This document shows positions 8,376-16,275 of a stretch of 64,000 nucleotides of DNA, piece after piece. The position numbers were made by a program, and so were the translations under genes. The DNA comes from Sterolibacteriaceae bacterium (lineage in GTDB: Bacteria; Pseudomonadota; Gammaproteobacteria; Burkholderiales; Rhodocyclaceae), in the NCBI GenBank assembly GCA_025360425.1, contig JANYCD010000046.1, forward strand, positions 17,871 through 81,870. Direction: 5' to 3'. Below the pieces are notes generated by a model. It did not search any database. It was not told the origin of the DNA and saw only the letters and a list, made by a program, of their open reading frames with translations. Position 1 is the stretch's first letter. Every line of letters starts with the position of its first letter.

Positions 8376-9419
8376 TTAGTCCATCAGTTTTCTGGCGGAG
8401 GCGACGTCGCCGCGATAGGCTTCAAAGATGCCGCGCAAGGCGGCATCCATCGTGACCTGTGGTTTCCAGCCTAATTCTTCCATGGTGTTGGTGATCTTCG
8501 GCACGCGGTGCTGGGTATCCTGATAGCCCTTGCCGTAGTACTCGCCAGAAGTGGTCTCGACCATTTTTACCTTGGCCGCGGTTGCGGCGTATTCGGGATA
8601 TTGTTTCGCCATGTCGAGCATCATGGTGGCGAGCTCGCGCACCGAGTAGTTGTTCTTCGGGTTGCCAATGTTGAAGATTTTGCCGCTGGCAATGCCATCC
8701 TTGTTGGCGACGATTTTCATCAATGCATCGATGCCGTCGGTGACGTAGGTGAAGGAGCGCTTTTGCGCGCCGCCGTCGACCAGCTTGATCGGTTCGCCGC
8801 GCACGATGTGGCCGAGGAACTGGGTGATGACGCGGGAGGAGCCTTCCTTCGGCGTATGGATGGAATCAAGACCGGGGCCAATCCAGTTGAAAGGACGGAA
8901 CAGGGTGTAGTCCAGTCCCTCCTGCTGACCATAGGCGTGGATCACGCGGTCCATCATCTGCTTGGCGCAAGAGTAGATCCAGCGCGGTTTGTTGATGGGG
9001 CCGAGCACCAGGTTGGAGTTCTCGGGATCGAACTCGGGATCCTGGCTCATACCATAGACCTCGGAAGTCGACGGGAAAATCACGCGCTTCTTGTATTTCA
9101 CCGCGTGGCGGATGATGGGCAGGTTGGCTTCGAAGTCGAGTTCAAAAACCCGCAGCGGTTCCTTGACGTAGGTGGCTGGCGTGGCGATGGCCACCAGCGG
9201 CAGGATCACGTCGCACTTGCGAACGTGGTATTCGATCCATTCCTTGTTGATGGTGATGTCGCCTTCGAAGAAATGAAAGCGCGGGTTGCCCATCAGGTCG
9301 GAGACGCGCTCGGAGTTCATGTCCATGCCATGCACTTCCCAGTCCGTGGTGTCCATGATGCGCTGGGACAGGTGGTGGCCGATGAAACCATTGACACCGA
9401 GGATAAGGATTTTTTTCAT
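8376..9419 (-). CDS. arnA: UDP-glucuronate decarboxylase (stand-alone ArnA dehydrogenase domain)
   Basis: A 347-residue short-chain dehydrogenase of the ArnA C-terminal type. It has the NAD-binding GVNGFIGHH at 8-16 (GxxGxxGxx), PLVAIATPATYVKEP, the catalytic STSEVYGM...YSCAKQMMD tract (Ser/Thr, Tyr and Lys) and LFRPFNWIGPGLD. It oxidises and decarboxylates UDP-glucuronic acid to the UDP-4-keto-pentose that ArnB aminates. In E. coli this domain is the C-terminal half of ArnA; here it is a separate gene, 6 bases downstream of the formyltransferase gene. The start ATG at 9417-9419 is clear. Confidence 0.93.
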   Translation of the reverse strand: MKKILILGVNGFIGHHLSQRIMDTTDWEVHGMDMNSERVSDLMGNPRFHFFEGDITINKEWIEYHVRKCDVILPLVAIATPATYVKEPLRVFELDFEANLPIIRHAVKYKKRVIFPSTSEVYGMSQDPEFDPENSNLVLGPINKPRWIYSCAKQMMDRVIHAYGQQEGLDYTLFRPFNWIGPGLDSIHTPKEGSSRVITQFLGHIVRGEPIKLVDGGAQKRSFTYVTDGIDALMKIVANKDGIASGKIFNIGNPKNNYSVRELATMMLDMAKQYPEYAATAAKVKMVETTSGEYYGKGYQDTQHRVPKITNTMEELGWKPQVTMDAALRGIFEAYRGDVASARKLMD

Positions 9420-9425
9420 GGGGGT

Positions 9426-10349
9426 TCAAACCAGTGGTATCAAGTTAAGGCCCAGGCGTTTGGGCAGGCTTGCCGGGGTGATGGGGCTGCCATCAAGTTC
9501 AAGTGAGAGGATTTTAACAACTCTGCCATCGCTACAGCGGGCCAACAGGTGGCCTTCTTCGGCATACAGACCGGTTGGCTTTCCTGTTGCCGGCTGCCCG
9601 GGTTGGATCAGGGTGCGCAGCAGCCGCAGGCGGTGCCCTGCCATGTCACAGAAGGCGCCAGGGTAGGGCGGCGCCACGGCACGCACCAGGTTGTGGACGT
9701 CCTGCGCCGGTCTGGTCCAATCAATGCGGCCATCCTCCGCTTTGCGTCCGCCGAAATAGCTGCCCAGTTTCAGATCAGCCATGACGTGGGGTGCCGTGCC
9801 GGCCAGGAGCTGCGGCAGGATGTTGTCCAATGTTATTTCGGTGGCAAGGGTGACTTTGTCGAACACTTCCCGAGCTGTGTCATCGGGCAGGATGAGAACG
9901 GCTTGTTGCGCCACTAATTCACCGGCATCCGGTTTTTCGACCATGCGGTGCAGGGTGGCGCCGGTTTCGCGCTCGCCATGCAGGACGGCCCAGTTCACTG
10001 GCGCTCGTCCGCGGTACTTGGGCAACAGCGAACCGTGCATGTTGTAGGCGCCGCGCTTCGCGGTTCCGAGCACTGCTGGTTTCAGCATCAGTCGGTAATA
10101 GAAGGAAAACAGAAAGTCGGCATTGACGGCACGCAACTGCGCCAGTATTTCCGGTGTGTTGGGATCTGCCGGCGTGATGCATGGAATGTCGTAATCCCGG
10201 GCCGCATCGGATACCCGCTCGAACCAGACGTTCTCTTTCGGATCGTCCTGGTGGGTGACCACCAGCGCGACATCGACGCCGTGCGCCAGCAGCACCTTGA
10301 GGCAGCGGACACCGACGTTGTGATAGGCGAAGACGACCGCGCGCGTCAT
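9426..10349 (-). CDS. arnA: UDP-Ara4N formyltransferase (stand-alone ArnA N-terminal domain)
   Basis: A 307-residue 10-formyl-tetrahydrofolate-dependent formyltransferase. The catalytic Asn and His are in YNMHGSLLPKYRGRAP and the catalytic Asp is in EKPDAGELVAQ; a smaller C-terminal OB-like domain follows. It formylates UDP-4-amino-4-deoxy-L-arabinose. I start it at the ATG at 10347-10349, which overlaps the arnC stop (ATGA) and begins MTRAVVFAYHNVG like ArnA; the 447-codon ORF in the track reads upstream through arnC in the wrong frame. In E. coli this is fused to the decarboxylase; here the fusion is absent. Confidence 0.92.
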   Translation of the reverse strand: MTRAVVFAYHNVGVRCLKVLLAHGVDVALVVTHQDDPKENVWFERVSDAARDYDIPCITPADPNTPEILAQLRAVNADFLFSFYYRLMLKPAVLGTAKRGAYNMHGSLLPKYRGRAPVNWAVLHGERETGATLHRMVEKPDAGELVAQQAVLILPDDTAREVFDKVTLATEITLDNILPQLLAGTAPHVMADLKLGSYFGGRKAEDGRIDWTRPAQDVHNLVRAVAPPYPGAFCDMAGHRLRLLRTLIQPGQPATGKPTGLYAEEGHLLARCSDGRVVKILSLELDGSPITPASLPKRLGLNLIPLV

Positions 10350-11284
10350 TCCTTTCGTTCCAGTATGGCGCCGATCAGGTAGCGTGGCCGGTGGCGTACC
10401 TGCTGGTAGATGCGGCCAATGTATTCGCCGAGCAGGCCGACGCCGAACAGGGTCAGGCCGATGAGGAAAAAGGCAATGCCGAACAGGGTGAACACGCCTT
10501 CCGCTTCCGGTCCGACCATCAGTCGCCGGATGAACAGGAAGACGACGAACAGGGCAGATAGGAAGGAAATGCCGATACCCAGCATCGAGAAAAATTGCAG
10601 CGGGATCAGCGAAAAACTGGTCATCAGGTCGAAGTTGAGGCGGATCAGGCTGTACAGCGAATACTTGGAATCCCCGGCGTGGCGCTCTTCGTGGGCAACT
10701 TCGACCTCGGCGGGATTCTGCGCGAAGGAGTAGGCCAGGGCCGGGATGAAGGTACTGACTTCGCGGCAATTGTTGATGGCGTCGATGATGGAGCGCGAAT
10801 AGGCGCGCAGCATGCAGCCCTGGTCGGTCATCTTGATGCGGGTGATGCGTTCGCGCAGGCGGTTCATGGCCTTCGACGCCCAGCGGCGGAACGGCGTGTC
10901 CTGGCGGTTTTGGCGGATGCTGCCGACGCAGTCGTAGCCTTCGCGCACCTTGGCGACCAGCTTGCCGATTTCTTCCGGCGGGTTTTGCAGATCGGCATCC
11001 AGCGTCACCACGATCTGCCCACGCGAATGTTCAAAGCCGGCCATGATCGCCATATGTTGCCCGGCGTTGGCGGCGAGCAGGATGGCACGCGTCACGTCGG
11101 GCCGCTTCTCGAACTGTGTTCGCAACATGGCGGCGGAACGGTCACGGCTGCCATCGTTGATGAAGATCACCTCATAGTCTGCACCCAGGGCGTCAAGTGC
11201 TGGATAGAGCCTGTCGAAAAGGGCCGGCAGGCCGGCTTCTTCGTTGTAGAGCGGGACGATAACGGAAATTTCCGGAGCGTTCAT
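10346..11284 (-). CDS. arnC: Undecaprenyl-phosphate Ara4FN transferase ArnC
   Basis: A 312-residue GT2 enzyme: ISVIVPLYNEEAGLP at the N-terminus, NDGSRDRS, DADLQNPPEE (metal/nucleotide motif), then two C-terminal membrane helices ending GEYIGRIYQQVRHRPRYLI, which is close to E. coli ArnC. It transfers formylated aminoarabinose from UDP to undecaprenyl phosphate on the cytoplasmic face. The start MNAPEIS (ATG at 11282-11284) overlaps the arnB stop (ATGA); the longer ORF start lies inside arnB and is rejected. Confidence 0.93.
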   Translation of the reverse strand: MNAPEISVIVPLYNEEAGLPALFDRLYPALDALGADYEVIFINDGSRDRSAAMLRTQFEKRPDVTRAILLAANAGQHMAIMAGFEHSRGQIVVTLDADLQNPPEEIGKLVAKVREGYDCVGSIRQNRQDTPFRRWASKAMNRLRERITRIKMTDQGCMLRAYSRSIIDAINNCREVSTFIPALAYSFAQNPAEVEVAHEERHAGDSKYSLYSLIRLNFDLMTSFSLIPLQFFSMLGIGISFLSALFVVFLFIRRLMVGPEAEGVFTLFGIAFFLIGLTLFGVGLLGEYIGRIYQQVRHRPRYLIGAILERKE

Positions 11285-12399
11285 TTCTGCTTGATGACTT
11301 CGGTAATGGCCAGGCACACACGAGCGACATCTGTGTCTGCCATGCCTGGAAAGAGAGGAAGTGTAATGGTTTCACGTCCAACCCGTTCGGCATGGGGGAA
11401 GTCACCTTCCTTGAAGCCAAGCTTGCGATAGAGCGTGAACAGATGCAGGGCAGGGTAGTGAACGCCGATACCGATGCCGCGCCCTTTCATTGCAGCGATG
11501 AAGTTGCCTCGGTTGACCTCTTTCGGCAGCGTTACCTGGAACATGTGCCAGTTTGAGTTTTCGAAGTCAGCCAATGGCAAACCAAGATCCAGCAAGGGAT
11601 CAAGGGTCGAAAAATAGAGACGGGCGAGATGCCGGCGACGTTCAATAAATTCCGCCAGACGCTTCAACTGGCCGAGGCCGATGGCTGCGGCGATGTCGGT
11701 CAGATTGAATTTCCCGCCCAGTACATCCACATCCATGCCGCCATCGGAAAAACGCTGAAATCCCTGCAGCCGCATGCGTTCGCACAAGGCCGGATCGACG
11801 TCGGCGGGAAGCACCAGCGCGCCACCCTCGCCGGTGGTGATGTTCTTGTTGGCATGGAAGCTGAAGGAGACAAAGTCGCCGAATGAACCGATCGGTTTGC
11901 CACGCCAGCGCGATCCGAAAGACTGCGCTGCATCCTCGATAACGCGCAATTTGTGGCGTCCTGCGATTGCATAAAGCCGATCGCGGTCCACCGGCAGACC
12001 GGCCAGATCTACCGGAATGATGGACTTGGTGCTGGATGTGATCGCGGCTTCGATCCGATCAAGATCGATGTTACGAGTGGCTGGGTCAATGTCCACCAAT
12101 ACTGGCGTAGCGCCGACTTCGAGAATGACGTTAGTGGTCGCGACCCAGGTCAGCGGCGTGGTGATGACTTCGTCGCCAGGACCAACGCCGGCGAGACGGA
12201 GGGCGATTTCCAGGGTGGAACTGCCCGAGCTGAACACACGCACTGGCCGGCCGCCGCAGTATGTCGACAGCGCAGCTTCCAGGGCTTGCACCCTGGGACC
12301 GCTGGTGAGCCAGCCCGAGCGCAGCACCGCCACCACATCGGCGATGGTGGTCTCGTCGATTGAAGGCCGTGTGAAAGGTAGAAATTCTGCGCTGCCCAC
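11281..12399 (-). CDS. arnB: UDP-Ara4O aminotransferase ArnB
   Basis: A PLP aminotransferase of the DegT/DnrJ/EryC1 family, 372 residues with the chosen start (E. coli ArnB has 379). SFHANKNITTGEGGAL carries the PLP lysine; SSGSSTLEIALRL and the EDAAQSFGS tract complete the cofactor site. It aminates UDP-4-keto-pentose to UDP-L-Ara4N. The ORF is open to 12615, but the upstream part reads through the transporter gene. A GTG at 12397-12399, about 8 bases after AAGGAG, begins GSAEFLPFTRPSIDE as ArnB should. It starts about 17 bases after the transporter stop. Confidence 0.92.
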   Translation of the reverse strand: MGSAEFLPFTRPSIDETTIADVVAVLRSGWLTSGPRVQALEAALSTYCGGRPVRVFSSGSSTLEIALRLAGVGPGDEVITTPLTWVATTNVILEVGATPVLVDIDPATRNIDLDRIEAAITSSTKSIIPVDLAGLPVDRDRLYAIAGRHKLRVIEDAAQSFGSRWRGKPIGSFGDFVSFSFHANKNITTGEGGALVLPADVDPALCERMRLQGFQRFSDGGMDVDVLGGKFNLTDIAAAIGLGQLKRLAEFIERRRHLARLYFSTLDPLLDLGLPLADFENSNWHMFQVTLPKEVNRGNFIAAMKGRGIGIGVHYPALHLFTLYRKLGFKEGDFPHAERVGRETITLPLFPGMADTDVARVCLAITEVIKQK

Positions 12400-12416
12400 T
12401 TCTTGCTCCTTGCTGA

Positions 12417-12788
12417 TTACGAACGCGCCACGAGCACTACGCCGATGACGATAAAGCCAAGCCCCAGCAACTTTTGTGCGACCAGTGGTTCGCCGAACCA
12501 GAAATAGGCCACGGCCGCGTTGACCACATAGCCAATGGAAAGCATCGGGTAAGCAACGCTGACGGGTACTCTGGAAAGCGCCATGATCCACACCACCAAA
12601 CTCACCGCATAACACGCCATGCCGCCCAGAATATAGGGCTGGAACGCGATCTTCATGCCGATCGGAATCAGGTTGTCGAGCTGGAACTCGAAATGGCCGA
12701 CGACATTGGTGCCGGCCTTGAGCAGCAGTTGTGCAAAGGCATTGAGCAATACGCCGGTGAGCACCAGAGCAAATGCGATCGGCGTCAT
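12417..12788 (-). CDS. Small EamA/SMR-type transporter (ArnE/ArnF-like)
   Basis: A 123-residue protein with four predicted membrane helices: IAFALVLTGVLLNAFAQLLLK, ILGGMACYAVSLVVWIMAL, VAYPMLSIGYVVNAAVAYF and LLGLGFIVIGVVLV. The fold and the SVAYP...GYV motif match ArnE/ArnF and EmrE. In E. coli, ArnE and ArnF together flip undecaprenyl-phosphate-Ara4N to the periplasm; here only one such gene is present, so it may work as a homodimer. The ATG (12786-12788) overlaps the arnT stop; the longer ORF in the track starts within arnT. Confidence 0.88.
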   Translation of the reverse strand: MTPIAFALVLTGVLLNAFAQLLLKAGTNVVGHFEFQLDNLIPIGMKIAFQPYILGGMACYAVSLVVWIMALSRVPVSVAYPMLSIGYVVNAAVAYFWFGEPLVAQKLLGLGFIVIGVVLVARS

Positions 12789-14428
12789 TGTGGCTTCCTT
12801 ATGATGACATTGCGTTTGTCGCGGGCAACTTCCTGCATCGGCAAACCCTCGGCCTGCATCGCCGGCAGCACGCTCAGCGGCATGATGGCGAAGGCATCCT
12901 TGTCTTGCTCCCAGCGCGGGCGAAACTCCGCCACCGTGGGGATCCATTTGTCAGGTTCCTGACCGATGCCAAAGGCCAGTTCATCGGTGTATTCCACCAG
13001 GGTCACGGTACGATTGATATAGAACGGCAAGGTTTGTTCGTAGCCGCGCACGCTATAGAAGGGGACGCCTGGCGTCAGCAGCGAACGGGTTTTTGCGGCG
13101 ATGTCGGAGGCGGAATAGTACGGCGCCAGATTGTCGTGACCGAGCAGCACGCCGCTGCCGGCCAGCAGGCTTCCGCTCGCCAGTACGATCAATGCCGGCA
13201 TGTTGCGTCTGTTCCACGCAAGCGTTGTTGCTGCTGCCAGGGTCAGCAGCAACAGTAATGCGGCGCCAGTTAACCAGTTGGCATAACCGGAAAGCATTTC
13301 GTAGGAATACTCATGGTCGACACCATTGACCAAATGCGGTGCAAACCACAACGCAGGCAAGGCAAGCAATACCAATGTGCCCAGATGCAATAGCAATCCA
13401 CGGCGCGACAGGTTGCCAAGCACTTTGCCGCCCAACAGTGCCAGTGCAGGAAATATTGGCAGGATGTAAGACGGCAGCTTGGAACTGGAGACGCTGAAAA
13501 AGCCGAAGGTGATCGCGATCCACAGCAGCAGAAAGCGCGGCGGCTGAAACGGCGCGGTTCCCTCACGACGCCATGACTTGAGCATCGCGTGGAGCAGCAT
13601 GAACGTCCACGGCAGGGCGCCGAGTGTATAGATGACGAAGAAATACCAGTCGGGCTGGTTGCGGCGATGGACCGTGGTGAGGAAACGCTCGAAGTGTTCG
13701 TGAATGAAAAAGAAATGTGGAAACTCGGGATTGGCGAGCGATACCGCGACGAACCAAGGCGCAGTGATGGCAAAAAACAGCAGCAGGCCCGATATCGGAC
13801 TTAGCCGTCGCCACGGAGACCAGTCACGATTGAGCAAGGAATAGGCAAACAGTGTCGAGCCAGTCAGAACCAGGGCCACCAGCCCTTTGCTCAGAACCGC
13901 GAGTGCCAACGCAGCCCATGCGACCCACATCCAGCGGCGTGCACTGCGGGTATCACCCTGCTGGGCGAAGAAAAAGCCGGTCCACGCCAGTTGCAGGAAA
14001 AAGCTGAGGCCCATGTCGAGGGTGATGATCTGGCTCATGACCAGGTAAAGCAGGCAGCTGGCCAATATGGCGGCGGTCAGTGCACCAGCCTGCGGCCCCC
14101 ATAATCTGCGACCGGTGTACCAGCCCAGCAGGACGCCGAAAAACCCTGTCAGGGCCGGCCACAGGCGAGCAGTCCACTGGTGTTCGCCGAAGGCCTCGTA
14201 GCCTGTCGCAGTGGCCCAGTATTGCAGCGCCGGCTTTTCGAAATACTTGATCGCATTCAGGCGCGGCGTCAGCCAGTCGCCGCTGGCCACCATCTCGCGC
14301 GGAATTTCGGCATAGCGTCCTTCGTCCGGACGCACCAGGCGCCGGTAATCGAGAGTGCCGAACCAGACCGCGATCAGGGCGATCCAGAGGATCCAGGCAA
14401 AACGACGCGTGCCGGGTGTCATGGTCAT
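12785..14428 (-). CDS. arnT: Aminoarabinose lipid A transferase ArnT
   Basis: A polytopic GT83 protein, 547 residues from the chosen start (E. coli ArnT 550). After the first helix comes the family loop LVRPDEGRYAEIPREM...GDWLTPRLNAIKYFEKPALQYW, with the essential acidic DE pair, followed by about twelve spans and a soluble C-terminal domain. It moves L-Ara4N from undecaprenyl phosphate onto lipid A phosphates in the periplasm, giving polymyxin resistance. The start MTMTPGTRR (ATG at 14426-14428) overlaps the stop of the upstream gene; the 700-codon ORF reads back through that gene in another frame. Confidence 0.92.
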   Translation of the reverse strand: MTMTPGTRRFAWILWIALIAVWFGTLDYRRLVRPDEGRYAEIPREMVASGDWLTPRLNAIKYFEKPALQYWATATGYEAFGEHQWTARLWPALTGFFGVLLGWYTGRRLWGPQAGALTAAILASCLLYLVMSQIITLDMGLSFFLQLAWTGFFFAQQGDTRSARRWMWVAWAALALAVLSKGLVALVLTGSTLFAYSLLNRDWSPWRRLSPISGLLLFFAITAPWFVAVSLANPEFPHFFFIHEHFERFLTTVHRRNQPDWYFFVIYTLGALPWTFMLLHAMLKSWRREGTAPFQPPRFLLLWIAITFGFFSVSSSKLPSYILPIFPALALLGGKVLGNLSRRGLLLHLGTLVLLALPALWFAPHLVNGVDHEYSYEMLSGYANWLTGAALLLLLTLAAATTLAWNRRNMPALIVLASGSLLAGSGVLLGHDNLAPYYSASDIAAKTRSLLTPGVPFYSVRGYEQTLPFYINRTVTLVEYTDELAFGIGQEPDKWIPTVAEFRPRWEQDKDAFAIMPLSVLPAMQAEGLPMQEVARDKRNVIIRKPQ

Positions 14429-14796
14429 TCGACGATCAACACGGCTACGACCTTGCGGCCTTCGGCCATTAACACGTTGTAGGTGCGGCAGGCCGCCGCA
14501 GTGTCCATGACCTCGACGCCGATGCGGGCTTCGATCATTGGCCGCAGGATGGCAGGGGAGGGGAAACGCTGTCGCGCACCGGTGCCAAGCAGCACGACGT
14601 CGCATTTTGAGGTGGCAAGTGAGGTCAAGTGTTCGGCCCGAAGATCGTCGAGGTTCGTCGGCGGCCATTCCGAATCGAGGCTGTCGGGTGTCACGATCAG
14701 GCTGCGTTCGTAACGTCGTCCGTTGATGGCGACGAAGCCGGAACCGTAAGCGGTGACCGTGTTTTGACCGGAATAAGTGTCGGCGTGGAGTTTCAT
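14425..14796 (-). CDS. Mth938/DUF498-domain protein
   Basis: A 123-residue protein of the small Mth938-like (DUF498/Xcc1710) family. It has the typical GSGFVAINGRRYERSLIV near the start, a central CDVVLLGTGARQRFPS, and a C-terminal GVEVMDTAAACRTYNVLMAEGR. Biochemical function is unsettled; related human and bacterial proteins have been tied to assembly of membrane complexes. The start MKLHADTYSG is chosen because the family begins here; upstream residues in the ORF cover the intergenic region. It is the first gene of the arn chain, overlapping arnT, which may only reflect transcriptional convenience. Confidence 0.82.
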   Translation of the reverse strand: MKLHADTYSGQNTVTAYGSGFVAINGRRYERSLIVTPDSLDSEWPPTNLDDLRAEHLTSLATSKCDVVLLGTGARQRFPSPAILRPMIEARIGVEVMDTAAACRTYNVLMAEGRKVVAVLIVE

Positions 14797-14959
14797 AAAA
14801 ACAAAGCGCCGACAACCTTGATTGCGGCGCAGCATGGGCTTCGGTAAGATTATACCTTTGCCCGGCACGCGGCCCAATGTCAGTCATTGGGCGAAATAGC
14901 GCGTGTTTGGCTGCTTTCCCGGAGTTTCTCCAGGACGATCAATGAGACAAGGGTTCCTG

Positions 14960-16186
14960 ATGCGACCAGTAATGAAGTCTGCAAAGCTGGACAATGTCTG
15001 TTACGACATCCGTGGTCCGGTGCTCGGCCGCGCCCGACAGATGGAGGACGAAGGCCATCGCATCATCAAGCTGAACATCGGCAATCTGGCGCCGTTCGGC
15101 TTCGAGGCGCCGGAGGAAATCGTGCAGGACATGATCCGCAACCTGCCGGAGTCGTCGGGCTACTCCGACTCCAAAGGCGTTTTCTCCGCGCGCAAGGCGA
15201 TCATGCATTACACGCAGCAAAAGAAGATCTCCGACGTGACCATTGACGATATCTACCTTGGCAACGGCGCTTCGGAACTGATCGTGATGGCCATGCAGGC
15301 GCTGCTGAACCCGGGCGATGAAGTGCTGGTGCCAAGCCCCGATTATCCGTTGTGGACGGCGGCGGCCACTTTGGGTGGCGGCGCGCCACGACATTACCTG
15401 TGCGACGAACAGGCCGGATGGTTGCCCGACATTGACGACATCCGCAAAAAAATAAGCCCTTCTACCCGGGCGATCGTCGTCATCAATCCCAACAACCCGA
15501 CCGGGGCGCTTTATCCCGATGCAGTGCTGCTGAAAATCATCGAACTCGCCCGTATCCACCAGCTCATCATTTTTGCCGATGAAATCTACGACAAGGTGCT
15601 CTACGACGGCAACACGCACACTTCGATCGCCTCTTTGGCGGATGACGTGCTGTTCGTGACTTTCAACGGGCTGTCGAAAAACTATCGTTCCTGTGGTTTT
15701 CGCGCCGGGTGGATGGTGGTTTCGGGGCAGAAGCAACACGCGGGCGATTACATCGAAGGGCTCAACATCCTGGCGTCGATGCGCCTGTGCGCCAACGTGC
15801 CGGGACAATACGCAATCCAGACTGCACTAGGTGGTTACCAGAGCATTAATGATCTGGTCGCGCCTGACGGGCGCCTGGCGAGGCAGCGCGATCTGGCCTG
15901 GGAGCTGTTGTCGGAAATTCCCGGCGTCTCTTGCGTCAAACCCAAAGCGGCGCTGTATCTGTTTCCACGCCTCGATCCGGCGGTCTATCCGATCGCGGAC
16001 GACGAGCGATTCATTCTTGAATTGCTGGAAGCCGAACGGGTTCTGCTGGTGCAGGGCAGCGGTTTCAACTGGCCCCATCCGGACCATTTCCGCGTGGTCT
16101 TCCTGCCGCACGAGGATGACTTGCGTGAGGCCATCGGCCGTATCGCCCGTTTTCTGGAAAGCTATCGCAAGCGACACGGAAGCTGA
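14960..16186 (+). CDS. alaA: Alanine aminotransferase (AlaA type)
   Basis: A class I PLP aminotransferase, 408 residues. MRPVMKSAKLDNVCYDIRGPV matches the AlaA N-terminus, so the ATG at 14960 is chosen over upstream ATGs at 14903 and 14942. NPNNPTGALY, ADEIYDKVLYD, the PLP lysine in NGLSKNYRSCGFRAGW and FRVVFLP complete the fold. It should interconvert pyruvate plus glutamate with alanine plus 2-oxoglutarate. It is divergent from the arn operon and precedes homoserine dehydrogenase, an order common in betaproteobacteria. Confidence 0.9.
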   Translation: MRPVMKSAKLDNVCYDIRGPVLGRARQMEDEGHRIIKLNIGNLAPFGFEAPEEIVQDMIRNLPESSGYSDSKGVFSARKAIMHYTQQKKISDVTIDDIYLGNGASELIVMAMQALLNPGDEVLVPSPDYPLWTAAATLGGGAPRHYLCDEQAGWLPDIDDIRKKISPSTRAIVVINPNNPTGALYPDAVLLKIIELARIHQLIIFADEIYDKVLYDGNTHTSIASLADDVLFVTFNGLSKNYRSCGFRAGWMVVSGQKQHAGDYIEGLNILASMRLCANVPGQYAIQTALGGYQSINDLVAPDGRLARQRDLAWELLSEIPGVSCVKPKAALYLFPRLDPAVYPIADDERFILELLEAERVLLVQGSGFNWPHPDHFRVVFLPHEDDLREAIGRIARFLESYRKRHGS

Positions 16187-16198
16187 AATGCGTGAGGG

Positions 16199-16269
16199 GT
16201 GAGGAGTGAAGGGTGAGGAGCAAAAACCCGACGCTCTTTACCCCTTTCTCCTCACTCCTTACTCCTCAC
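16199..16269. repeat. 22-base inverted repeat between alaA and hom
   Basis: GTGAGGAGTGAAGGGTGAGGAG (16199-16220) pairs almost perfectly with CTCCTCACTCCTTACTCCTCAC (16248-16269) around a 27-base loop. It overlaps the position expected for the hom ribosome-binding site, so a folded transcript could limit hom translation or protect alaA mRNA. The purine-rich GTGAGGAG units also look like tandem repeats of an 8-base motif. Confidence 0.7.
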
Positions 16270-16275
16270 TGAATT

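Noticed and set aside
8508-9506. 332-codon ORF antisense to the decarboxylase
   Set aside because: Mirror of a conserved gene; no motif.
10350-10769. N-terminal extension of the 447-codon ORF before the ArnA formyltransferase
   Set aside because: It lies inside arnC in another frame; the proper ATG overlaps the arnC stop.
12400-12615. Upstream part of the arnB ORF
   Set aside because: Reads through the small transporter gene; the GTG with AAGGAG at 12399 is right.
14429-14887. N-terminal extension of the 700-codon ORF before ArnT
   Set aside because: It covers the DUF498 gene in another frame; arnT starts at 14428.
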